A DNA stretch of 64,000 nucleotides from an uncultured Polaribacter sp. (GTDB taxonomy: Bacteria > Bacteroidota > Bacteroidia > Flavobacteriales > Flavobacteriaceae), in contig NZ_CANMVP010000009.1 in NCBI RefSeq assembly GCF_947501385.1, forward strand, positions 1 to 64,000, written 5' to 3'. The notes beneath the pieces were generated by a model. The model saw only the letters and a list, made by a program, of their open reading frames with translations. It was not told the DNA's origin and ran no database searches. This document shows positions 42,899 through 52,607 of the stretch, piece by piece; position 1 is the first letter of the stretch; each line of letters starts with the position of its first letter. The translations under genes were made by a program, and so were the position numbers.

Positions 42899-44473
42899 AT
42901 GAATATGAAAAAAATACCATTAATAATATCAATTTTAATACTTACAATATCTTGTGGAACTGAAACAAGAAAACAAAAAAAAATAGTTGATTTTAAAAAA
43001 CCAAACATCATATACATCCTTGCGGATGATTTGGGATATGGAGATATACAGAGTTTTAATCCAGCTGGAAAAATACCCACAGTAAATTTAGATGATATGG
43101 TATCAAATGGTGTAATGTTTACCAATGCACATACTTCGTCGGCAGTTTGTACTCCAACTAGATATAGTATTTTAACTGGACGCTATAATTGGAGAAGCCA
43201 ATTAAAATCTGGAGTGTTAAGTGGATATTCAAAATCACTAATTCAACCCAATCGAACTACTATTGCAGATATGTTGAAATCTAAAGGATATCACACCGCT
43301 TATATTGGAAAATGGCATTTAGGTTGGGATTGGGCAATAGAAGAAGACAACCAACAAAACATAGATCAATTAAACGCAAGACCAACAGTTGATTTTACAA
43401 AACCCATTAAAAATGGACCTGCTGCTCACGGATTCGATTATTCTTTTGGTTTTTGTGGATCTTTAGATATGCCTCCTTATGTTTATGTTGAAAACAGCAT
43501 GGCTACAATGGTGCCCACAAAAAAAACAGTTTCTAAAGCTCAAAAAGGATTTTGGAGAAAAGGAATCACTTCAGATGATTTTATGCATGAAACTGCTTTA
43601 CAAGATGTAACAGACAAAGCAGTCAGTTATATCAATCAAAAAGCAAAACAAGACGCTCCGTTCTTTTTATACTTTCCTTTACCAGCACCTCACACACCTA
43701 TTTTACCTACTAAAGAGTTTTTAGGAAAAAGTAATACCAATGCTTATGGTGATTTTGTAATGCAAGTAGATGATGTAGTTCGCCAAATAAGAGCAACACT
43801 CAAAGAGCAAGGTGTTTCAGAAAATACATTATTGGTGTTTACCAGTGATAATGGGTGCTCTCCAAAAGCAAATTTTGAAGAATTAGCAAAAATAGACCAC
43901 CATCCAAATTATGTATTTAGAGGAGCAAAAGCAGATATTTATGAAGGTGGGCATCATGTTCCTTTTATTGTTGAATGGCCCAATAAAGCGTTAAAAAATG
44001 CAACTACAAATAAAACAATTTCTACTACAGATTTTTTTGCAACTTGTGCAGATATTGTAGATTATCCAGTAAAAGATGATGAAGCAGAAGATAGTTACAG
44101 CATGCTGCCATTATTATCAAAAAAAGACGAAAAAGAAATACGAGAATATATTATTTATCATTCTATTGACGGTTCTTTTGCGATTAAAAACGGAGATTGG
44201 AAATTATGTACTACGGCGGGTTCTGGTGGATGGAGTTATCCAAAACCAAATCAAATTAAAAAACAAAAATTAGATTTACCAGCAATGCAATTATTCAATC
44301 TTAAAGAGGATATTGGAGAAACCAAAAATTTAATAGACGACTATCCAGAAAAGGTTGATGAATTAAAAATGGCATTGAAAAAAATTATTTTAGATGGACG
44401 AAGTACTAAAGGAGAAGTGCAAAAAAATGAAGGACTGGAAAGTTGGTCTCAAATAAAAATAATAATTGAATAA
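42899..44473 (+). CDS. Family S1 sulfatase, lipoprotein
   Basis: 524-residue formylglycine sulfatase. The start may be the Met at residue 1 or 3. A lipoprotein signal ends in ISC (Cys about residue 20). ADDLGYGD lies near residues 42-49 and the signature CTPTRYSILTG begins at Cys84. The fourth position is Thr rather than the usual Ser, which the C-x-P-x-R pattern allows. GKWHLGWDW and VFTSDNGCSP complete the metal site. A GSLDMPPYVY insert and the GRYNWRS after the signature set it apart from the other sulfatases here, implying another sulfate position. It lies between the secreted hydrolases and GH172. Confidence 0.92.
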   Translation: MNMKKIPLIISILILTISCGTETRKQKKIVDFKKPNIIYILADDLGYGDIQSFNPAGKIPTVNLDDMVSNGVMFTNAHTSSAVCTPTRYSILTGRYNWRSQLKSGVLSGYSKSLIQPNRTTIADMLKSKGYHTAYIGKWHLGWDWAIEEDNQQNIDQLNARPTVDFTKPIKNGPAAHGFDYSFGFCGSLDMPPYVYVENSMATMVPTKKTVSKAQKGFWRKGITSDDFMHETALQDVTDKAVSYINQKAKQDAPFFLYFPLPAPHTPILPTKEFLGKSNTNAYGDFVMQVDDVVRQIRATLKEQGVSENTLLVFTSDNGCSPKANFEELAKIDHHPNYVFRGAKADIYEGGHHVPFIVEWPNKALKNATTNKTISTTDFFATCADIVDYPVKDDEAEDSYSMLPLLSKKDEKEIREYIIYHSIDGSFAIKNGDWKLCTTAGSGGWSYPKPNQIKKQKLDLPAMQLFNLKEDIGETKNLIDDYPEKVDELKMALKKIILDGRSTKGEVQKNEGLESWSQIKIIIE

Positions 44474-44498
44474 AAACCAGTACCTAAAATTTAAATAA

Positions 44499-46124
44499 AT
44501 GAAAACAAATCTGTTAAGTTACATAGTATTGATTTTTGTCGCTTCAGCGTGCCAATCAATAAAACCCAATCAAGGTAAAAAAACGGATACTCTAATTAGT
44601 ATTTCAAGCCTATTAAATGAAATGGTAGATAGAGATGCTATTGCAAAATATCCTAAAACAAATTTTAAGCTAAAGCAGGAAAGCAGTTATAACCGCGCAT
44701 CCAAAACTATAGAAGATAAAAAGGGATGGTTTAATAACAAAGATTATAATAACAATCAAAAAGATCATAATTTTATTCGTGTTGAAGAAAATAACGGACA
44801 AAAAGAATGGGTGTTAATGGATCATAAAGGAGCTGGTGCCATTGTGCGTACTTGGATGCCTTTTAAAAATGCCAAAAAACCAAATACTAATATCCAAATT
44901 AAAATATATTTAGACGGAGCTAAAGAACCCGCTCTTGAAGGGAACATGTTGGGTTTGTTAAATGGCACTGGACTTATCCCCTATCCCTTTGCGCACAAAT
45001 CCTTACGTTCTGCTGTTTCTTTTTTTCCTATTCCTTATGCTAAAAGTTGTAAAGTTACGGTGACCAATCGACCTTTTTTCTACCAATTTACCTACCGTGA
45101 ATACGATGAAGGCACACCCATAAAAACATTCACAATAGAAGATTTTAACCAAGCGAAATCGAAAATAGAACCTGTTGGTAAATTATTATTATCACCAAAA
45201 AATGATACTGAAGGTAAAGATGTTACGCTTTTTGAAACCTTAAAAGCAAATGAAGAAAAGTCTGTGGAGTTGCCTAAAGGAGTAGCCGCTATTCGTGCAC
45301 TTTCTTTAAAATTAGGAAGTTATCAAGATTCAACAATTACAAGAGATGTAATTATAAAGATAAATTTTGATGATAAACAAACTGTTTGGTGTCCCATCAG
45401 TGAATTTTTTGGAACTGGCGTAGGTTTAAATCCTTTTCAAGGATGGTACAGAACCGTTGCAAAAGATGGTACCATGTCTTCTCGTTGGGTAATGCCCTAT
45501 CAAAAAACAGGAACAATCTCTATTATGAATCGAAGTAAAAAACCAATTGAAATTGAATTAAATGCGAACATTGGCGATTGGAAATGGGATAGTAGTTCTA
45601 TGTATTTTCATGCTGGTTATCATCAACAATATCCTGTGTCAACACGCCCCTATTCAGACTGGAATTACATAGAAATAAGTGGTAAAGGTGTTTATGTGGG
45701 CGATGCATTGACCATTATGAATCCTGTGGAAAAATGGTGGGGAGAAGGAGATGAAAAAATTTGGGTGGATGGAGAAGATTTTCCGTCCATATTTGGAACT
45801 GGTACAGAAGATTATTATGGTTATTCTTGGGGTGGTATGAGTACAGACTTCTATGAACATCCTTTTCATGCACAACCACGTTCTCATATATATAACAAAC
45901 TGAATAGAAAAAAGATAGTTTTCGAAAAAAACACAAAAGGATTCAGTACAGAAACTCGCACGAGAGCATTAGATATCATGCCTTTTAATAGTTCGTTAAA
46001 ATTAGACATGGAAGTTTGGCACTGGAAAGATTGCGAGATGGAATTTGCAGTAGGAACCTATTGGTATGGTTTACCTGGCGCAATGTCAAATAGAGATACC
46101 ATTTCAATGAAAGATTTAAAATAG
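44499..46124 (+). CDS. GH172 (DUF2961) glycoside hydrolase, lipoprotein
   Basis: 541-residue enzyme of family GH172, formerly DUF2961; known members act on alpha-D-fructofuranosides or D-arabinofuranosides. A lipoprotein signal ends at ASAC (Cys18). Family motifs are GAGAIVRTWMP (about residues 111-121), CPISEFFGTGVG near 300, and GTGTEDYYGYSWGG near 433-446. Glu416 (GEGDE) and Glu437 (GTEDYY) are 21 residues apart, which agrees with the catalytic pair I recall for the founding fructofuranosidase (Glu270/Glu291). It probably trims a furanosidic or similar side chain in the periplasm. It is embedded among sulfatases in block 3. Confidence 0.88.
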   Translation: MKTNLLSYIVLIFVASACQSIKPNQGKKTDTLISISSLLNEMVDRDAIAKYPKTNFKLKQESSYNRASKTIEDKKGWFNNKDYNNNQKDHNFIRVEENNGQKEWVLMDHKGAGAIVRTWMPFKNAKKPNTNIQIKIYLDGAKEPALEGNMLGLLNGTGLIPYPFAHKSLRSAVSFFPIPYAKSCKVTVTNRPFFYQFTYREYDEGTPIKTFTIEDFNQAKSKIEPVGKLLLSPKNDTEGKDVTLFETLKANEEKSVELPKGVAAIRALSLKLGSYQDSTITRDVIIKINFDDKQTVWCPISEFFGTGVGLNPFQGWYRTVAKDGTMSSRWVMPYQKTGTISIMNRSKKPIEIELNANIGDWKWDSSSMYFHAGYHQQYPVSTRPYSDWNYIEISGKGVYVGDALTIMNPVEKWWGEGDEKIWVDGEDFPSIFGTGTEDYYGYSWGGMSTDFYEHPFHAQPRSHIYNKLNRKKIVFEKNTKGFSTETRTRALDIMPFNSSLKLDMEVWHWKDCEMEFAVGTYWYGLPGAMSNRDTISMKDLK

Positions 46125-46145
46125 CAGAATATAAAATCAAAATTA

Positions 46146-47414
46146 ATGAGCATACCTATTTTTAAAATAAAAAAAATACCTATCTTTTATTTCCTTTTTA
46201 TAGGAATGTTATTTTTTGAATGTAAAACAAATCAAAAAAAGAAAGCAAACACTATGAATGAAAAATCTACAGTGACTACCTATCAAAATGATATTGATTT
46301 TCTAAAAAATCATACCCAAATTATAGAATTAGCCGGTGAGGATGGCAATGCTAGAATAGCGGTCGCTCCTGCGCTACAAGGGCGCATAATGACTAGCAGT
46401 GCTTCTGGGAATGCTGGTTCTAGTTATGGTTGGATAAACAGAGCACTTTTTATAGCTAAAGATACACTAGAACACATCAATGCTTATGGAGGTGAAGAAC
46501 GATTTTGGCTCGGCCCAGAAGGAGGTCAGTACAGCATCTTCTTTAAAAAAGGAGCTGATTTTACCCTTAAAAACTGGCAAACACCAAGACTTATAGACCT
46601 TGCCCCTTTTAATGTAAAAACAAAAACATCCAATAAAGTAGTTTTTACAAAAAATGCTGCTATTACCAATTATGCAGGGTTTCAGTTTGATATGAATATC
46701 GAGCGAGAAGTTAGCTTGTTAACCAATCAAGAAATACGAACAGAACTAGGCATAAATAATCTTGAAGGATTACATACAGTTGGCTATAGTACAAAAAATA
46801 CCTTAACAAATTCAGGTAAAAAAGACTGGAAAAAAGAAACAGGATTATTGTCTATTTGGCTGTTGGGAATGTTTAATCATTCGCCCACAACTACTATTGT
46901 TGTTCCTTATGTTTCTGGAGACGAATCAGAATTAGGAATAGCTGTAAATGATACGTATTTTGGAAAAGTTCCATCAGATAGATTAGTGGTTAAAGAAAAC
47001 GTTATTTTTTTTAAAGGTGATGGTAAGTATAGAAGTAAAATTGGATTGTCTCCACTAAGAGCAAAAGATATTTTGGGTTCTTATGATGCTACAAATAACG
47101 TTTTAACACTTGTAACATATAATAAACCAAAAGGTGTCACAGAATATGTAAATTCAATGTGGGAAATTCAAGAGCAACCTTATGCTGGCGATGTAGTTAA
47201 TTCCTATAACGATGGAGCGCCAGCTCCAGGAGAAAAACCATTAGGCCCATTTTACGAGTTAGAAACCTCATCACCTGCATTAGAACTAGAAGTAGGAGAA
47301 AGTGCTACGCATATTCAATATACATTTCATATTGAAGGAAATAAAGAAAAGCTAAGTGCTATTTCAGAAAAAATGTTAGGCGTTTCTTTAGAAGAGATTC
47401 ATAATGCATTTTAG
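46146..47414 (+). CDS. DUF6786 family lipoprotein
   Basis: 422-residue protein with a lipoprotein-like N-terminus (FFEC, Cys near residue 27). The mature part starts with an FLKNHTQIIEL segment and carries IAVAPALQGRIMTSSA (near residues 75-90), GWINRALF and GGEERFWLGPEGGQYSIFF (near 115-135). That pattern belongs to the DUF6786 group of Bacteroidota, which looks like a galactose-mutarotase-type beta-sandwich. No enzymatic activity is known to me. Its place between GH172 and a sulfatase suggests a sugar-binding or epimerase role, which is inference only. Confidence 0.65.
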   Translation: MSIPIFKIKKIPIFYFLFIGMLFFECKTNQKKKANTMNEKSTVTTYQNDIDFLKNHTQIIELAGEDGNARIAVAPALQGRIMTSSASGNAGSSYGWINRALFIAKDTLEHINAYGGEERFWLGPEGGQYSIFFKKGADFTLKNWQTPRLIDLAPFNVKTKTSNKVVFTKNAAITNYAGFQFDMNIEREVSLLTNQEIRTELGINNLEGLHTVGYSTKNTLTNSGKKDWKKETGLLSIWLLGMFNHSPTTTIVVPYVSGDESELGIAVNDTYFGKVPSDRLVVKENVIFFKGDGKYRSKIGLSPLRAKDILGSYDATNNVLTLVTYNKPKGVTEYVNSMWEIQEQPYAGDVVNSYNDGAPAPGEKPLGPFYELETSSPALELEVGESATHIQYTFHIEGNKEKLSAISEKMLGVSLEEIHNAF

Positions 47415-47488
47415 AGAGATCGTTTGAACTAAAATTTCATAAAAAATTATAAACCAATCAAAACCAAAACACTAAATCACCATTTAAA

Positions 47489-49042
47489 ATGAGGATTTTT
47501 TTTATTTTATTACTTTGTTTATATGGATCCTGTCACAAAGAAGCTTCACAAGCAAAAAAACCCAACATCATTCTTATGTATGCAGATGATTTAGGCATAG
47601 GACTGCTTGGTCATGAAGGACAACAAATAATAAAAACACCTCATCTAGATCAACTGGCAAAGGAAGGGATGCGTTTTCAAAATGCCTATGCTGGAATGCT
47701 TTGCGCGCCATCAAGAGCCTCTCTTATCACTGGAAAACACGATTGTCATTTCCCTAGTTTTGAAATCACAAAAGCAGGTATGTATAAGGGCATAGCAAAA
47801 GATAGATTTTCTCTTTCTAAAGTGAAGTCAAAAATAAATAGTTCTTTATCTCCCATTCCTGAAGAGGCTGTGTTTCTTGGAGAAGTAGCACAAAAATCTG
47901 GATATACAACAGCTCAATACGGTAAATTAGAATGGGGTTTCGCCACTACACATCAACAAATACAACGGCATGGTTGGGACACTTATTTTGGATATCTAGA
48001 TCACGGTAGAGCGCATGGTTTTTATCCTCCTTATTTATTTGGAAACGGGAAATTAATTCAAATTGAAGGAAATACACTTTCAAATAGCGGAAAATCTAAA
48101 GAGCCAGAAACCAAAGAAGCCTACAAAGAACGCTGGAATAAAAAAGGAAAAAAAGTGTATTCCCAAGAAATTTTTATGGACAGTATTCTTAACTTTATAA
48201 TAAAAAATAAAGAAAAACCGTTCTTTTTATATTTTCCAACCCAATTGCCTCATGGACCCGTTGCAATTCCTAAAGTGCATAAGGATTTTAAAAATGATGA
48301 GCGTTTAACACAAATAGAAAAAGAATATGCCTCTATGGTAAAAATGTTAGATGATAACGTTGGGCAAATCATGAAAGCACTGAAAAAACAAGATATTGAT
48401 GACAGTACCATCGTTATTTTTACCGCAGATAATGGTCATGAAATCTATTATTCACAAAAAGGACGCATTCATAAACCTTACACCAATATGAAAACAGGAA
48501 AACCATTTGATAATTTTGAAGCTAAATATTACAGTGAATCTGGTGGTGATGTATTTGATGGAAATGGTGGAAGAGCAGGACTAAAAAAAAGCAATTTACA
48601 AGGAGGTATCAACGTTCCGCTTATTGTAAGATGGCCAAATAAAATACCTTCCAAAACTGTGAGCAGACGTTTGGTAGCCAATTATGATCTATTGCCAACC
48701 ATTGCTGAAATTACTGGTTTTTCAGGCGATTTAAATTGTGACGGAATTTCATTTCTTTCTGAATTGATTAAAGAAAATCAAAATATCGAACATGATTACG
48801 TAGTGTTTTCATCATTTACAGGACCAACTTTAATCACCAATGATGGTTGGAAAATTAGACATTTTAATGCAAAAGATGCATTTGAATTATACTATTTACC
48901 AGAAGATTTTAGAGAGGAAAAAGACCTATCAAAAAAATATCCAGAGAAAGTAGAGGAACTTAAAAAAACACTTCTCAAAGCCTGCGACAGAGATTATCAA
49001 AATGGACTTTTCTCTTATAAAAAAATAATAAAAATAATTTAA
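47489..49042 (+). CDS. Family S1 sulfatase, lipoprotein
   Basis: 517-residue formylglycine sulfatase with a lipoprotein signal (YGSC, Cys about residue 12; short leader). YADDLGIGLLG lies near residues 30-40, and the signature CAPSRASLITG starts at Cys72. An uncommon insert (FPSFEITKAGMYKG...SPIPEEAVFLGEV) follows the signature. FTADNGHE replaces the common FTSDNGP near residue 311, and GGINVPLIVRWP is near 372. It ends 1 nt before the GH97 start, so the two are co-translated or co-transcribed and may act in sequence. Confidence 0.92.
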   Translation: MRIFFILLLCLYGSCHKEASQAKKPNIILMYADDLGIGLLGHEGQQIIKTPHLDQLAKEGMRFQNAYAGMLCAPSRASLITGKHDCHFPSFEITKAGMYKGIAKDRFSLSKVKSKINSSLSPIPEEAVFLGEVAQKSGYTTAQYGKLEWGFATTHQQIQRHGWDTYFGYLDHGRAHGFYPPYLFGNGKLIQIEGNTLSNSGKSKEPETKEAYKERWNKKGKKVYSQEIFMDSILNFIIKNKEKPFFLYFPTQLPHGPVAIPKVHKDFKNDERLTQIEKEYASMVKMLDDNVGQIMKALKKQDIDDSTIVIFTADNGHEIYYSQKGRIHKPYTNMKTGKPFDNFEAKYYSESGGDVFDGNGGRAGLKKSNLQGGINVPLIVRWPNKIPSKTVSRRLVANYDLLPTIAEITGFSGDLNCDGISFLSELIKENQNIEHDYVVFSSFTGPTLITNDGWKIRHFNAKDAFELYYLPEDFREEKDLSKKYPEKVEELKKTLLKACDRDYQNGLFSYKKIIKII

Positions 49043-49043
49043 T

Positions 49044-50960
49044 ATGCACAGAATAACCAAATTGTTAAAACTTTCTCTTTCAATAGTTTTATTTGTCCTT
49101 ATTTCTAGTTTTTATAGTTGTTCATCAAAAGAAGAAATTAGCGTACACGCTCCAGATGCTGCTGTACAACTTTTAATTCATGAAAATGAAGGCAAAATTA
49201 GTTATCAATTAGTATGGCAAAATGAACTTGTAGTTGATACCTCTTTAGTATCAATTCTTGAAGATGTACCTATTAAAATCACTAAAAGTGAAATCAAATC
49301 GATGGACTCAACTTGGAAACCAGTTTGGGGACAATTCAGTACGATGAGAGATCAGTACAACGAGCTCATACTTCATATTGAAGCAGATGGTGTAAAAGGA
49401 AAACTTTTTGCTCGTGTTTACAATACTGGTGTTGGTTTTAGATATCAATTAGATGAAGTAAATAACATAAAAACAGCTACATTATATTGCGAATATAATC
49501 TTGCTAATGAAGATCAACTGTATTTTCCTGCTGGAGAAAAAGAACCTGTTGGGCCTTTAGATATCAAAAAATTAAAAAGTGCCACCACAAAAACAAAATT
49601 TGCAATTCCTATTGTTGTAGAAAAATCAAATCAAAAATTCATTTCTTTTTTAGAATCAGATTTAATAGCTGCCAAAGGTTTCAAAACCATGAACGTAAAT
49701 TTTAATACACAAAAAGGAGTGCTTTTTTCCTCCAATCAAATTACTGTAAAAGATACTGAATTACTGTCTCCATGGCGCGTAATTTTGTTGGGAGAAAATG
49801 CAGGAGATTTAGTAATCAATACTGTTCCTTTAAACTTAGCAACACCATCAAAATTAGAAAATACAGATTGGATACAACCTGGAAAAACAGTTTGGGATTG
49901 GCGTGTACATGGTTATACTACTGAAGATGGATTTACTTACGGAATAAACACAGAAAGTTATAAACGATTTATAGATTTTGCTGCCAAAAAAGGCATTGAA
50001 TATTTTATGATTGATGCGGATTGGAACAGCAAAACCTCTAAAGGAAAATTTGAAGTAGCAAAGGAATTAGATTTACAAGCGGTGACCGATTATGCTTCAG
50101 CAAAAGGCGTTGATCTTCTGTTGTATTACGATAGAACAAAGGGGAATTTTGGTGATGACGAATTATTTCCATATTTCAATTCTCTAGGAATGAAAGGCAT
50201 AAAATATGGTTTTATGGGAAATAATGTTGATTTCTCCAGAAATGCCATTCAAAAAAGTGCCGCCCATAATTTACTAATCGATTTTCACGACAGTCCTGTA
50301 CCATTTACAGGGGTTAGCAGAACCTATCCAAACGCCATAACTCGCGAATATTGTCATGCTCAGCAAGATTATAGAAAAGCATTTACACCAGAAACTTTTC
50401 TTAAAATGGCACTAATCAACGCTATTCAAGGACCGTTAGATATGAACAATGGAAATTTTGATTTGATAGGAATTAATCGTGGAGATCGAAAAAAAGGGCC
50501 TAAAAAAACCAATTCCTATATCTCGACAGTAGTTTCAGAAGTAGCTAGAACTTTAGTGATATTTAGTGGTTTAGTTTGTATTCCAGACGCACCAGAAGCC
50601 TATGAAGCAAAAGCAGATTTATTCGCCTTTATTCAAAAAATGCCAGTGGGTCAATGGGACGAAACAAAAATTTTAAATGCTTCCATGGGCAAATATATTA
50701 CAACTGCGCGTCGTCACGGCAAAGAATGGTTTATTGGAAGCGTTATCGATCAAAAAGGAGGGGAACTCAAAGTTGATTTTGATTTCTTGGAAGAAGATAC
50801 AACGTATCAAGTTACTTTTTATGAAGACACCCCAGAGACACATGGCAAAACAAATCCAGAAGCCTATCAAATACGCACAAGAAAACTCAAAAAAGGAGCT
50901 ATTTTAAAAATAGTATTGGCTCCGGGAGGTGGGCACTGTATGTGGATTAGGCCTGTATAA
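49044..50960 (+). CDS. GH97 glycoside hydrolase, lipoprotein
   Basis: 638-residue GH97 enzyme; this family holds alpha-glucosidases and alpha-galactosidases and related activities. A lipoprotein signal ends with YSC (about residue 27). An N-terminal beta-sandwich (about 30-270), the barrel (about 280-540) and a C-terminal beta domain follow. Motifs seen are YFMIDADW, the GVSRTYPNAITRE segment with Glu435, and IQGPLDMNNG. At the place where retaining members carry the nucleophile Asp (KVDFM), this protein has Gly389 (KYGFM), as in inverting SusB-type enzymes; the SusB base in 'HE' is Asp416 here (FHDSP). Mechanism and substrate therefore cannot be transferred with confidence. It probably removes alpha-linked galactose or glucose after desulfation. 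Confidence 0.88.
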   Translation: MHRITKLLKLSLSIVLFVLISSFYSCSSKEEISVHAPDAAVQLLIHENEGKISYQLVWQNELVVDTSLVSILEDVPIKITKSEIKSMDSTWKPVWGQFSTMRDQYNELILHIEADGVKGKLFARVYNTGVGFRYQLDEVNNIKTATLYCEYNLANEDQLYFPAGEKEPVGPLDIKKLKSATTKTKFAIPIVVEKSNQKFISFLESDLIAAKGFKTMNVNFNTQKGVLFSSNQITVKDTELLSPWRVILLGENAGDLVINTVPLNLATPSKLENTDWIQPGKTVWDWRVHGYTTEDGFTYGINTESYKRFIDFAAKKGIEYFMIDADWNSKTSKGKFEVAKELDLQAVTDYASAKGVDLLLYYDRTKGNFGDDELFPYFNSLGMKGIKYGFMGNNVDFSRNAIQKSAAHNLLIDFHDSPVPFTGVSRTYPNAITREYCHAQQDYRKAFTPETFLKMALINAIQGPLDMNNGNFDLIGINRGDRKKGPKKTNSYISTVVSEVARTLVIFSGLVCIPDAPEAYEAKADLFAFIQKMPVGQWDETKILNASMGKYITTARRHGKEWFIGSVIDQKGGELKVDFDFLEEDTTYQVTFYEDTPETHGKTNPEAYQIRTRKLKKGAILKIVLAPGGGHCMWIRPV

Positions 50961-50970
50961 AAGTAAGTAT

Positions 50971-52578
50971 ATGAAAAAAATAGTATCAATAATTGCCATA
51001 TTATTTTTAGGGGGGTCTTGTCATCAAGATGGCAAAAAAACAGCACCTCTAAAAAAACCAAATGTCTTATTTATTCTAGTCGATGATTTAGGGCACGCAG
51101 ACCTAAGTATAATGGGAAGCAACTATTATGAAACCCCAAATATTGATAAAATTGCAAAATCAGGAACCATTTTTACCAACGGATATGCAGCTTGTGCAGT
51201 GTGTAGTCCTTCAAGAGCAAGCCTGTTAACAGGGCAATATCCTGCAAGACATGGAATGACACAATTTGAAGGAAAAAATTTAAGCGGACAAGATTGGAAA
51301 ACGAGAAAACGTCATACCAAATTACTACCACCAAAATTTAAACACCATTTAGATTCTAGTGCTGTTACCTTGCCAGAAGTTTTTAAAGAAAACGGCTATA
51401 AAACTTTTTTTGCAGGAAAATGGCATTTGGGTAGCGAAGCACAAAAATCGCTTCCAACAGATCATGGTTTTGATATTAATATTGGTGGCTATGAATCTGG
51501 AGGTCCAAATGGCGGTTATTTTTCGCCATATAAAAATCCATATATATCTAATTTACCAGAAGAAAAAGGGCTGAATTTATCAATGAAATTGGCAAACGAA
51601 ACCAGTAAGTTCATCAAAGAAAATAAAGAGAATCCATTTTTTGCTTATTTATCATTTTACGCAGTTCATAGTCAAATACAAACCACTAAAGAAAAATGGA
51701 CAAAGTATAGAAATAAAGTAGAAAAAATGGGAATCCAAGAAAAAGGATTTGAAATGGAGCGTGTTTTACCCGCTAGAAAATACCAAGACAATCCTGTTTA
51801 TGCAGGTTTAATAGAACATGTAGATGATGCAGTTGGTTTAGTAATGCAAACGTTAAAAGAATTAAATTTAGACAAAAACACCATTATTGTTTTTACTTCA
51901 GACAATGGAGGGGTTACTTCAGGTGACAATTTTTCTACCAATCAATTAACATTAAGAGGTGGAAAAGGATATCAATGGGAAGGTGGAACTAGAATTCCAT
52001 ATTTTATTCATGTTCCTTGGGTAAAACAAGAAAGTGCAACTGTAGATGTTCCTGTTACAGGTACCGATTTTTTTCCAACGTTATTAGACTTATCTGAAAT
52101 TCCTTTAAAACCAGAAGCACATGCAGATGGAGTAAGTTTAAAGCCTTTATTACTAGGGAAAAATATTGAAGACAGACCTTTGTATTGGCATTATCCTCAT
52201 TATGGAAATCAAGGTGGAGAACCAAGTTCTATCATTAGAAAAGGAAACTGGAAATTGATTTACTATTGGGAAGATTTACATACAGAATTGTACAATTTAG
52301 AAACCGATTTAGGAGAACAAACCAACCTTGCAGAAAGCAATCCTGAAATTGCAAAACAAATGGAAACGCAACTTTTAGATTGGTTAAAATCGATGGATAC
52401 ACACTATGCAGCAATTGATACAGAATGGGATAAAGAAGCTCGTGAAAAATGGTTAGAAGACAAAGAAAAGGTGTTATTACCAAGACTTGAAAAACAACGT
52501 AAAAAGATGCTCTCACCAAATTGGAGACCCAATAAAGATTGGTGGGGAAGTGAAGTAAAAAAAGAAGCATCGAATTAA
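50971..52578 (+). CDS. Family S1 sulfatase, lipoprotein
   Basis: Formylglycine sulfatase of 535 residues. The frame is open from 50929, inside the GH97 gene, but the Met at 50971 is followed directly by a lipoprotein signal (KKIVSIIAILFLGGSC, Cys17), so I start there, 11 nt after the GH97 stop. VDDLGHADLSIMGSNYYETPNID lies near residues 36-58, with His in place of the common Tyr/Phe. The signature CSPSRASLLTG starts at Cys78. GKWHLGSE and VFTSDNGG are present. The long acidic/basic C-terminal tail ends in WRPNKDWWG. It is larger than its neighbours, with an insert (GKNLSGQDWKTRKRH) after the signature. Confidence 0.93.
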   Translation: MKKIVSIIAILFLGGSCHQDGKKTAPLKKPNVLFILVDDLGHADLSIMGSNYYETPNIDKIAKSGTIFTNGYAACAVCSPSRASLLTGQYPARHGMTQFEGKNLSGQDWKTRKRHTKLLPPKFKHHLDSSAVTLPEVFKENGYKTFFAGKWHLGSEAQKSLPTDHGFDINIGGYESGGPNGGYFSPYKNPYISNLPEEKGLNLSMKLANETSKFIKENKENPFFAYLSFYAVHSQIQTTKEKWTKYRNKVEKMGIQEKGFEMERVLPARKYQDNPVYAGLIEHVDDAVGLVMQTLKELNLDKNTIIVFTSDNGGVTSGDNFSTNQLTLRGGKGYQWEGGTRIPYFIHVPWVKQESATVDVPVTGTDFFPTLLDLSEIPLKPEAHADGVSLKPLLLGKNIEDRPLYWHYPHYGNQGGEPSSIIRKGNWKLIYYWEDLHTELYNLETDLGEQTNLAESNPEIAKQMETQLLDWLKSMDTHYAAIDTEWDKEAREKWLEDKEKVLLPRLEKQRKKMLSPNWRPNKDWWGSEVKKEASN

Positions 52579-52607
52579 ATAACAGTGTTTGACTGTATTT
52601 GTAGAAT

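Noticed and set aside
50929..50970. Starting the sulfatase at the first in-frame ATG (50929)
   Set aside because: That start overlaps the GH97 coding end and puts 14 unlikely residues before a textbook lipoprotein signal that begins at Met 50971.
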